This document shows, in pieces, positions 39,082-47,494 of a stretch of 64,000 nucleotides of DNA. Origin of the DNA: Bacteroidia bacterium (lineage in GTDB: Bacteria; Bacteroidota; Bacteroidia; J057). Position 1 is the first letter of the stretch. Every line of letters starts with the position of its first letter. Under the pieces are notes generated by a model. That model saw only the letters and a program-made list of their open reading frames with translations, was not told the origin of the DNA and made no database searches. A program made the translations under genes and the position numbers. Location of the stretch: NCBI GenBank assembly GCA_030430575.1, contig JAUIKF010000045.1, forward strand, positions 1-64,000, read 5' to 3'.

Positions 39082-39711
39082 TCAATAATTGTATTTCTTG
39101 GGGAGGTTTCCCTTGCTATTAAACCAATCTTGCAAGGCATAGGCAAAGCCTTTTCCCGAATAAGGCACCTTTACAATGACGCCTCTTTTATTGGCCAGTT
39201 TATGCAGACTCTGATTGAGTTTTGCGCGAACTTTGGTGTCGCTCCACTTCAGGCCATCGTTTTGGTTTTTGGTTTGGACCAGGTCCCAAAATTCTACATT
39301 GATCATCGACTTGCCTTTATTTCTCAATCCTTCCAAAAGCAAATTATCCCACTCATTGAGTTTGTGATTTCGCTTAAGTTCCTTTTTAGCGGTAGGGCCT
39401 TTGACAGCTTTTGGGGGATTGACAAGCTTAGGTTTGCCTGATCCTTTGGGTCTACCGCGTTTTCCTTTGGTGGGTTTTTCTTTAACAGCAGCCTTGGCAG
39501 CGGGTGCAGCCACAGCAGCAGCTTTTCTAGGTCTTCCTGGTTTCCTTTTAGGCGGAGCCGCCTCAGCAGCTTTGGCTTCTTTTATATAAATTTCTAGTTC
39601 TTGAATGGTTGTTCTTGTTTTGGACACTTGAAACTGGAGCTTTCGAAGCTCCGATTTGTAGCGGTCAATCAATTCCTTTATTTCTAAAGAAGATAATTTA
39701 AGCGTTGACAT
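39082..39711 (-). CDS. AT-hook nucleoid-associated-like DNA-binding protein
   Basis: This 209-residue basic protein has an N-terminal coiled coil (LEIKELIDRYKSELRKLQFQVSKTRTTIQELEIYIKEA). A linker follows with at least two AT-hook motifs (KRKPGRPRK and GKRGRPKGSG) in Ala/Lys-rich sequence. The C-terminal domain of about 90 residues (NEWDNLLLEGLRNKGKSMINVEFWDLVQTKN, SDTKVRAKLNQSLHKLANKRGVIVKVPYSGKGFAYAL) looks like a winged helix. The layout (oligomerising coil, AT hooks, globular domain) suggests a chromosome-organising or silencing protein analogous to H-NS, but this is inference. Two terminators follow it. Confidence 0.75.
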   Translation of the reverse strand: MSTLKLSSLEIKELIDRYKSELRKLQFQVSKTRTTIQELEIYIKEAKAAEAAPPKRKPGRPRKAAAVAAPAAKAAVKEKPTKGKRGRPKGSGKPKLVNPPKAVKGPTAKKELKRNHKLNEWDNLLLEGLRNKGKSMINVEFWDLVQTKNQNDGLKWSDTKVRAKLNQSLHKLANKRGVIVKVPYSGKGFAYALQDWFNSKGNLPKKYNY

Positions 39712-40319
39712 GAGTTAAAATTGAATTTGATAGGGTTATATAAAAAATGATTTTCACCAAGTCATTGTAACAGTAGGATTACCAAAATGATTGATTTTAA
39801 GGGCGAAAGTCATATTTTATCAGGGGAGGATAGGGGGTAAAAATAGTATTTCTTCAATTTAAAGGCAACCTTATTATTAATTTTACCTATGGTCTGATTT
39901 TATATTTTATGCTAAAAAAAATAAAAAGAGGATAAAACGACATACATGTAATAAATCACCCGCAGAATGCTTTTTTCCATCACTAAATTACCCTATTTGG
40001 ATTTTGTGTCTAAAACCAGCAGCATTTTTTGATATTATTTTTGTTCCAAATTCATAAATCAGGTTACTCCTTTAAAAGTGGAATCAACGCCTTTCGTTTG
40101 TTGTCACATTTTATTACCCATTGATAATGAGCCATTTACAATCAAAACATACCTTCTTATAGCTTTCTCCCCAATATTTCGCCCGCCTCAATACTTCACG
40201 TTTATGAAGGATTACAGCGAAAATCGGTTTAATCTTCCTACTAAAAAGTTCCAACTTGAGATCATGCAATAAGCCTATTGATGTAGGGCCATATTGCGGG
40301 TATTATAGGTAGTATCAAT
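39712..40319. other. AT-rich intergenic region upstream of the giant subtilase gene
   Basis: These 600 bases are AT-rich with runs of A and T. They contain only a short unsupported frame near 40078. They must hold the promoters for the AT-hook gene and the subtilase gene. I see no clear consensus, repeat or RNA. Confidence 0.4.
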
Positions 40320-43300
40320 ATGAACATTTTTACTTGTCAATTAGGCAGGCTTGTAATGGTCTGTCTAATTGCTTGTAGCCTTCCCTTATTGGGAATGGCT
40401 CAGCACGCTGACCAGAAAGGTCACACACCGTTACAGTCCCAACAAAAGGCTAAAATAGCCTCCATAGCCACTTCTGGGGCTTATGATAGCTTAAAAAGCA
40501 GTCAATTTGGCGGATTCTATTTTTTGAATATCAAAATAAACGAATTGCCTGATTTCTGTCAATGGACATCGTTTTCAGATAAGGGGATTCGCATCCTTTC
40601 GTATAAGCGTCCTCAGGAGTACCTGGTGGCGGTTCCTGACACGACTTCCCTCGAAGAACTCCTCCAATTGCCGATTCAACATATTAGCCCCATTCCCCTT
40701 CAAACCAAGCTGGCCCCCACACTTGCTGCCACTATATTGGCAAATGCTTATGTAGGACAAGATCACCTCAAGCTTGATGTGGCACTTTTTGATGTGGTAT
40801 CTTTTGAAGGGGCAAAGGCAGTGCTGACGCAGGCTGGATATGTTTTGACAAAATCGGCCCCTCAAGTGTACAGAGTGCAAGTAGCTATTCCATATGACCG
40901 ACACTTCGAGCAGGCCATCATTGGATTGGCGGCGTTTTCGTTTGTCGCCCATATAGATTGGGCCACTTCTCCGACTTTACCTGCCAATATTGAGGGGGTT
41001 CGGCGCCATGGCGCTAGTTATGCCCAGCATGTAGAAGGCCTCGACGGGGCTGGGGTTGTCATAGGGGTCGGTGATGGAGGGTATGTAGCACCTCATGTGG
41101 ACCTGGACCAGCGAGTTCTCAATCAGTCGCTTAGCATTCTCCCTAGCTACGCCAATCACGGTGACCACGTTACCGGAACCATCGGCGGCGCTGGCAATCG
41201 CCTCCCCATTCATGGAGGCATAGCCCCAGGGGCGATCTTGCTCACCCACCAAACCAAAAATATTTGGATGAATGCCCCTACCTACTTCCAGCAGCACGGT
41301 ATGGTCCTCACCAACAATTCTTATGCGGAACCTTTTAATTGTGCCACCGCTGGGCAGTACACCCTAGATAGTTATACCATCGATCAGCAAGCCAACAGCC
41401 TCCCGGCCTTACTCCATGTCTTCTCTGCGGCTAATGAAGGTAGCCAGACCTGTGCACCTTTCCCCAAAGGATACCATACCATCAATGGAGGATACACTTC
41501 CGCCAAGAACAATCTGGTGGTGGGCGCCCTAGACGCTGCAGGCGAAATCGCCAGTTACTCCAGCCATGGGCCAACCACAGACGGCAGGCTGAAACCCGAA
41601 ATCTGCGCTGTGGGAACAGGCCTGATGTCCACCGTTCCTACAGATGCTTACAATACCTTTTCAGGTACGAGTATGGCATCTGCTACAGTGACGGGTTCTC
41701 TTGCCTTGCTTTATCAGCAATACCGCCAACTTTATAATGGGGCCAATCCGGATGCCGCCTTGATCAAAGCAATTGTATGCAATACCGCCAAAGACTATGG
41801 TCTACCAGGCCCTGACTACCGCTATGGATTTGGCACATTAGATATACAAAAAGCTTCTGCTACCTTGAAAGAAGGTCGATTTGCAACGGGCAGCGTGGCA
41901 GATGGCCAAAGTCAAAGTCCAGTTTCTATCACTGTCCCTTCAGGCGCACATAGCCTGAAAATCATGCTGTGCTGGACAGATGCTGCCGCGCTTCCTGGAA
42001 CGGGCTCTTCTCTGGTCAATAACTTGGACCTCACGGTCACAGACCCTTCAGCTACGACCGTCCTGCCTTGGACGCTCAATCCCAATGGCTTCAACGTGCT
42101 GAACCCTGCCGTACGAGGCGTAGACACCCTGAACAATATGGAGCAGGTGACCCTTACCAATCCAGACCCTGGCACCTATACCGTATCAGTGACTGGCGGA
42201 AATGTGGCGGTAGGCACCCAAGCCTATTATATAGCCTATGAGGTAGGCTCGACCAATTTAGTCCTCGAGTACCCTGTGGCAGGCGAAGCGCTTGTGCCAG
42301 GGGAGATTGTACGCTTATGGTGGGATGCCCACGGGCTTAGTGGAGGGAACTTCCTGCTGGAGTATTCGGAAAATGGGGGAAATACCTGGCAAACGATCAG
42401 TACGGAACTGATTACTGCTAGAGATAGGAGTTGGCAGGTACCTGCTTCAGCAACCGCGCAAGCGCGTGTTCGCGTCAGTCACACCCAAAGTAGTGCCAGC
42501 AGTGAATCAGGTGATTTCACCATTATAAGCACTCCTACCCTCTCGGCTACCATCCCCTGTGATGGGGCTATAGACCTCTCTTGGAATGCCATCAATGGAG
42601 CAATAGGCTATGACTTTATGATGCTGGATACCAGCATGAAAACCATAGATACCCTAGCCGTCAATTCACACCAGCTAGTGGGCCTCAATCCTACAGAGAC
42701 CTACTGGCTGGCCGTACGGGCCAAGCTATCCACGGGAGCACCTGGCCGTCGGGGCCAGGCTATCAAGGTGACGCCTTCTGGCGCAGGACCCTGTCCTTCT
42801 CAGTATGACCTTGTGCTTTCGCAGATCATGAAGCCTGTAGGTACCGGGCGCACACATAGTATCACTTCCTTTTCTGCTGCAGAAGATTTGCAGGTGGAGA
42901 TTCAAAACTTAGGCACCAGTACTGTCAGTGGATTTCGACTTTGTTATCAAGTAAACGGTGGTGGACCCATCGTTTCTGATTCCCTTCACACGCCCCTATC
43001 CCCAGGGGCATCTTTTACCTATACCTTTGGTCAACAAGTCAATCTACTGGCAGCTGGGGCCTATACTATTGCTGCTTGGGTTGACTGCACAGGGGATGGT
43101 GCGAGCGCCAATGACTCAGTAGCCGTCACGGTACGTCAACTCGCCAATCCCCCCCTTACCCTTCCAGTTACAGAAGGGTTTGAATCAGGGATACCTGCTA
43201 CATATTCCAGTCCACTCATGGGAGTTGAAGGAATTGATTGTCTAGATTACGAGCAAGGGAGCTCAGGAGGAAGATTACGCACAGATGCAGGCCCTGGCTT

Positions 43301-46300
43301 TCCTTCTTCGGGCAATCGTGCCATCAGTATGGACGCCAGTTCTAGCACAGGGACGGTTCCCCATTATGCCATTTTGACTTTTAACCTAGCTGCTTATCAA
43401 GGAATCCCCAACCTCTACCTAGACTTTGCTTATATGCACCATGGAGAGGAAGCCCATCCTGAGGATAGGATTTGGATTCGGGGTAATGAACTGGATCCAT
43501 GGCTCGAACTGTACAACTGGTATGATAGCTGTGGGAATGCGGGCATCTATCATCAGGCAGAAAAAGTGCCTGTATCTGCCTTGCTTGCTAGTGCCAACCA
43601 AAACCTGTCTACGACTTTTCAAATACGGATCGGGCAGCAGGATGACTCTCTCGCCATGAATCTTATAAGCATGGATGGCTTGACAGTTGATGAGGTAAAA
43701 TTGTACCAATATGCGCCTCCGCTGAGCTTCTCTTGTTTGAACCCTCAAACCCTCCCTGCTACGACGGGGTGTGATGCGATGCTGCCAGATTATAGGGCCT
43801 TATTGAATGTTGGAGGGGGAATAAACCCTGTTGTCACTCAAATTCCTCCGAATGGAACGCCCGTTCAAGGAAGCAATACAGTGACCCTGATCATTTCAGA
43901 TCCTGGATCTGGACAAAGTGACACTTGCAGCATGCAGGTAACGGTATTGGACAATACCCCTCCTACCCTCATTTGCCCATCCCCTCAGACATTAACGCTC
44001 GACGCCAATTGCCAGGCGACTTTGCCTGACTACCGGCTGACTGCTTCAGTAAGCGACAATTGCGGAACGCCAATCATGACCCAAACCCCCGTTTCAGGGG
44101 TTTCTATCTCCAGTAATCAATTGATTACTTTGACAGCCAGTGATGGGAATCAGCAGGTGAGCTGCTCATTTGCCCTGACCCTGCTAGATCAGACGCCTCC
44201 TACCATCGCTTGCCCAGGCAACCAAGTGATCACTTTGAGCAGTAATTGCGCTTCTATTTTGCCAGATTATCGGCTGATAGCGACAGCAACGGATAATTGC
44301 ACCGCGACCCCTACCATTACCCAAACGCCCCCTTCAGGGACAGCCTTCACCAACCAGATCAATGTCATCATGACCGCTAGCGATGGGAACCAGCAGGCAA
44401 ATTGCTCCTTTAGTGTTGTAGCGACGACTTTGTCGTTGACAGCCTCTCATGTAGACCCATCAGCAGCAGGGGCTCAGAATGGAAGCATAGACTTGACGGT
44501 AGCAGGCGGCGTAGCCCCATTCAGCTACCAGTGGTCAAATAACATGACAACAGAAGACCTTTCCAACTTAGGAGGAGGCAGCTATTCCGTGACCGTGACT
44601 GATGGAAATGGGTGTTCAGAGACGATGACCATTACCCTGACATCTCCTCCTCCTGTCAGTACGATGCCTGAACTAACAGACGGGCACTTGACAGGGGTTG
44701 GCACGATATGGCAGACCGTTTCCTTGACACACACCTACACATCTATGGTCGTTATTGCAAGTCTTGTCATCCCTAACAGTAGTCTTCCTTCAGCCGTCCC
44801 ACGGATCAGAAACGCTTCTGGGAGTAGTTTTGAAATAATGGTCCAAGCTACCAATGGCACCGTAGGCCATACGTATGAAGTGTATTATGTCGTCGCAGAA
44901 GAAGGAGTGTATAATGTGGGGGCACATGGCGTCAAGATGGAGGTAGTAAAAGTAAATGCAACTCAAACTGCCAAAGCGAGCAATTGGGCCATGGAATCAA
45001 GGGCTTACCAGCAAAGCTATACAGCTCCTGTCGTTTTGGGGCAGGTCATGACCTATCATGATACCAAATGGTCCGCCTTCTGGGCGTCATCCCATACCAA
45101 CAAATCCGATCCCCCAACCGCCACCAGCTTCGCTGCTGGCAAACATGTGGGAGAGGATCCTTCCTCAACCCGCCTCGCTGAAACGATCGGCTATATCGTC
45201 ATCGAGGCTGGCACTGGCACCCTCAATGGGGTCAGTTATCTGGCGGGGCTTGGGGCTGACATCATCGCTGGGGTAGATAACACCACCACGGGCTATGCCT
45301 ACAGCCTATCAGGGTTTACACAGCCCACAGCGGCCATCGTCAGCCCTGCTGCCATGGATGGTGGCAATGGCGGCTGGCCAGTGCTTTTTGGCCCAACCCC
45401 CCTTACAGCTTCGCAGCTTTTATTGGCCTTTGATGAAGATCAAAGCAAGGATACCGAACGCAAGCATACCAAGGAACAGGCGGCTTACCTTATTCTTGAA
45501 GGAGCAGTAAGCAATCCATGTCCTACGATTACTTTGTCTGTGAATTCGACAGACGAAACTTGCGCAGGAGGCGACGGCACCGCCACTGCTTCCCCATCTG
45601 GCGGCAACGCGCCCTACACCTACAGTTGGTCCAACGGCAGTACAAGCGCTACGCTGACGGGGCTAGCCGCTGGCAGTTATCAGGTCATGGTCACGGATGC
45701 GAATGGCTGTACAGCCAATGGCTCGGCAACTGTCGTAGCGGCGCCTGCGGTGAGCCTTTCCATCTCAGCGACCGATGTGAGTTGCTTCGGGCTACATAAC
45801 GGAACAGCTACTGCCACCGCCGCAGGTGGAACAGCGCCTTACAGTTATTCTTGGTCCAATGGCGGTAGCGGGGCTACGCTTACAGGGCTTGGAGCAGGAG
45901 GCTATATCGCTTATGTAGTGGATGTAAATGGCTGTCAAACAGACGCATTCGTCCAAATCAATGAGCCATTTGCCCTTACCCTTACCCTCAGTCCCTCCAA
46001 TGAATCTGCGCCAAATGCAGGGGATGGGAATATCACTTTGACTGCAAGTGGGGGGACTTCCCCTTATAGCTATTTATGGTCCAATGGAGCGACAAACCAA
46101 GATTTGATCGGGGTAAATGGAGGGACTTATTCTGTGACCTTAACAGATGCCAATGGTTGTACAGCTTCGGACCAAGCAACTGTCCAAACCAACCCCGCCA
46201 CGGGTCCTACAGTGGTATTTGAGCAAGGCGTTATCTCAGGCGTCTCTGACTTCTGGTTGACGATCCCTTTGACCTATACCTATACGGAAATGGTGGTAGT

Positions 46301-47336
46301 AGCCACGATACGCTACCCCAACAATACCATTGCACCTGCTGTGACGCGCATTCGAAATGCTGCTAACAGCAGCTTTGACCTCATGCTTCAGAATCCTAGT
46401 GGAGCTACCTTGGGCAGCTATGAAGTGCATTATATGGTGGCAGAAGCCGGTGTTTATGACCTAGCCACGCATGGCGTAAAGTTCGAGGCGGCCCGAGCCA
46501 CTTCCACTATCTCTGCCCGCAAGGGCAGTTGGCAAAGAGAAGCACGGACCTATCAGCAGAGCTATAGCAACCCTGTCGTTGTCGGGCAGGTCATGAGTTA
46601 TAATGATGCGAAATGGTCGTCCTTTTGGGCAAGTGAGTCTGGAGAACGGCGAAATCCGCCTTCGCCAACCAGCTTTGCCGCTGGTAAACATGTCGGGGCT
46701 GACGTGGTCACTACTCGCACCAATGAGACCATTGGCTACATGGTCTTCGAAGCTGACAATGGTCTCGTCAATGGCATCGGCTTTGAAGCAGGAGTGGGGA
46801 TAGATGTAATCAAAGGGGTGCAAAATAGCGCTGCTGGCTATGCTTATTCGCTCAGCGGCATGGCATGGGTCGGCTCAGCGATTCTCAGCATGGCTGGGGC
46901 CGACGTGGGAGATGGCGGTTGGCCGGTTATTTTGGGAAGCAACCCGTTAACCGCGAGTCAAATCAGCATGGCCATCGACGAAGACCAGATTGCAGATACC
47001 GAGCGGAAGCACGGGACGGAGCAGGTAGCGTATATTGTATTTGGAAATACGAGTTCTAATACCCGATTGGCACAAGACCTCGCCACTGAAGGCATCAGGC
47101 TATACCCTCAGCCCGCTCAGGATTGGGTGATGCTCAAATGGGCAAACGTAGGAGAGGGAAATTATCGAATAGATATTCTCGATGTACAGGGACGGAGGAT
47201 CAGTTCCAAAGACATTTCTACCCTTACTCCTGGTATTGAAGAGAGAATCTCATTAAGTCACCTGTCACCAGGGATGTATATTATGAGGATTTCGGGTAAT
47301 GGGCATGAGGAAAGCAGGAAGTTTGTGAAAAAGTGA
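40320..47336 (+). CDS. Giant secreted subtilase (S8) with HYR, SprB-like and duplicated domains and T9SS sorting domain
   Basis: The product has 2338 residues with a signal peptide ending near residue 27 (LPLLGMAQ). A propeptide-like region follows, then an S8 peptidase at about 235-520 with Asp252 (IGVGDGG), His283 (NHGDHVTGT), Asn372 (FSAANEG) and Ser451 (FSGTSMAS). A beta domain (ILCWTDAAALPGTGSSLVNNLDL) and fibronectin/CARDB-like domains come next. Three HYR-type repeats each carry LPDYR or LPDY. A SprB-like repeat (NGSIDLTVAGGVAPFSYQW) leads into an unrecognised block of about 280 residues that occurs twice (from about 44663 and about 46204). Three more SprB-like repeats lie between the two blocks. 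The C-terminal sorting domain is RLYPQPAQDW to SRKFVKK. All catalytic residues are present, so it is likely an active surface protease-adhesin. Confidence 0.92.
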   Translation: MNIFTCQLGRLVMVCLIACSLPLLGMAQHADQKGHTPLQSQQKAKIASIATSGAYDSLKSSQFGGFYFLNIKINELPDFCQWTSFSDKGIRILSYKRPQEYLVAVPDTTSLEELLQLPIQHISPIPLQTKLAPTLAATILANAYVGQDHLKLDVALFDVVSFEGAKAVLTQAGYVLTKSAPQVYRVQVAIPYDRHFEQAIIGLAAFSFVAHIDWATSPTLPANIEGVRRHGASYAQHVEGLDGAGVVIGVGDGGYVAPHVDLDQRVLNQSLSILPSYANHGDHVTGTIGGAGNRLPIHGGIAPGAILLTHQTKNIWMNAPTYFQQHGMVLTNNSYAEPFNCATAGQYTLDSYTIDQQANSLPALLHVFSAANEGSQTCAPFPKGYHTINGGYTSAKNNLVVGALDAAGEIASYSSHGPTTDGRLKPEICAVGTGLMSTVPTDAYNTFSGTSMASATVTGSLALLYQQYRQLYNGANPDAALIKAIVCNTAKDYGLPGPDYRYGFGTLDIQKASATLKEGRFATGSVADGQSQSPVSITVPSGAHSLKIMLCWTDAAALPGTGSSLVNNLDLTVTDPSATTVLPWTLNPNGFNVLNPAVRGVDTLNNMEQVTLTNPDPGTYTVSVTGGNVAVGTQAYYIAYEVGSTNLVLEYPVAGEALVPGEIVRLWWDAHGLSGGNFLLEYSENGGNTWQTISTELITARDRSWQVPASATAQARVRVSHTQSSASSESGDFTIISTPTLSATIPCDGAIDLSWNAINGAIGYDFMMLDTSMKTIDTLAVNSHQLVGLNPTETYWLAVRAKLSTGAPGRRGQAIKVTPSGAGPCPSQYDLVLSQIMKPVGTGRTHSITSFSAAEDLQVEIQNLGTSTVSGFRLCYQVNGGGPIVSDSLHTPLSPGASFTYTFGQQVNLLAAGAYTIAAWVDCTGDGASANDSVAVTVRQLANPPLTLPVTEGFESGIPATYSSPLMGVEGIDCLDYEQGSSGGRLRTDAGPGFPSSGNRAISMDASSSTGTVPHYAILTFNLAAYQGIPNLYLDFAYMHHGEEAHPEDRIWIRGNELDPWLELYNWYDSCGNAGIYHQAEKVPVSALLASANQNLSTTFQIRIGQQDDSLAMNLISMDGLTVDEVKLYQYAPPLSFSCLNPQTLPATTGCDAMLPDYRALLNVGGGINPVVTQIPPNGTPVQGSNTVTLIISDPGSGQSDTCSMQVTVLDNTPPTLICPSPQTLTLDANCQATLPDYRLTASVSDNCGTPIMTQTPVSGVSISSNQLITLTASDGNQQVSCSFALTLLDQTPPTIACPGNQVITLSSNCASILPDYRLIATATDNCTATPTITQTPPSGTAFTNQINVIMTASDGNQQANCSFSVVATTLSLTASHVDPSAAGAQNGSIDLTVAGGVAPFSYQWSNNMTTEDLSNLGGGSYSVTVTDGNGCSETMTITLTSPPPVSTMPELTDGHLTGVGTIWQTVSLTHTYTSMVVIASLVIPNSSLPSAVPRIRNASGSSFEIMVQATNGTVGHTYEVYYVVAEEGVYNVGAHGVKMEVVKVNATQTAKASNWAMESRAYQQSYTAPVVLGQVMTYHDTKWSAFWASSHTNKSDPPTATSFAAGKHVGEDPSSTRLAETIGYIVIEAGTGTLNGVSYLAGLGADIIAGVDNTTTGYAYSLSGFTQPTAAIVSPAAMDGGNGGWPVLFGPTPLTASQLLLAFDEDQSKDTERKHTKEQAAYLILEGAVSNPCPTITLSVNSTDETCAGGDGTATASPSGGNAPYTYSWSNGSTSATLTGLAAGSYQVMVTDANGCTANGSATVVAAPAVSLSISATDVSCFGLHNGTATATAAGGTAPYSYSWSNGGSGATLTGLGAGGYIAYVVDVNGCQTDAFVQINEPFALTLTLSPSNESAPNAGDGNITLTASGGTSPYSYLWSNGATNQDLIGVNGGTYSVTLTDANGCTASDQATVQTNPATGPTVVFEQGVISGVSDFWLTIPLTYTYTEMVVVATIRYPNNTIAPAVTRIRNAANSSFDLMLQNPSGATLGSYEVHYMVAEAGVYDLATHGVKFEAARATSTISARKGSWQREARTYQQSYSNPVVVGQVMSYNDAKWSSFWASESGERRNPPSPTSFAAGKHVGADVVTTRTNETIGYMVFEADNGLVNGIGFEAGVGIDVIKGVQNSAAGYAYSLSGMAWVGSAILSMAGADVGDGGWPVILGSNPLTASQISMAIDEDQIADTERKHGTEQVAYIVFGNTSSNTRLAQDLATEGIRLYPQPAQDWVMLKWANVGEGNYRIDILDVQGRRISSKDISTLTPGIEERISLSHLSPGMYIMRISGNGHEESRKFVKK

Positions 47337-47364
47337 GGGGGTAATCAGGGAGTAACGACATAAA

Positions 47365-47440
47365 AATCACCACAGATTCCTCAGATTCCCACAGATTTTC
47401 TTCTTTAATCCGTGCAAATCTGAGGAATTCGTGGTGAATA
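47365..47440. terminator. Inverted repeat ATCACCACAGATTCCTCAG between convergent genes
   Basis: ATCACCACAGATTCCTCAGA on the left pairs with TCTGAGGAATTCGTGGTGAA on the right with one mismatch, enclosing ACAGATTTTCTTC. It lies between the converging subtilase and TonB-receptor genes and is a plausible two-way terminator. Confidence 0.7.
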
Positions 47441-47494
47441 TTAGCAGTAAGGTTATAACTCCACTAAATGTCTCAATGAACCAATTCTTTTACC

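Noticed and set aside
40078-40272. A 64-codon open frame in the AT-rich gap before the giant subtilase gene
   Set aside because: It starts with GTG, has no recognisable domain, signal or leader, and its composition is like the surrounding non-coding DNA.
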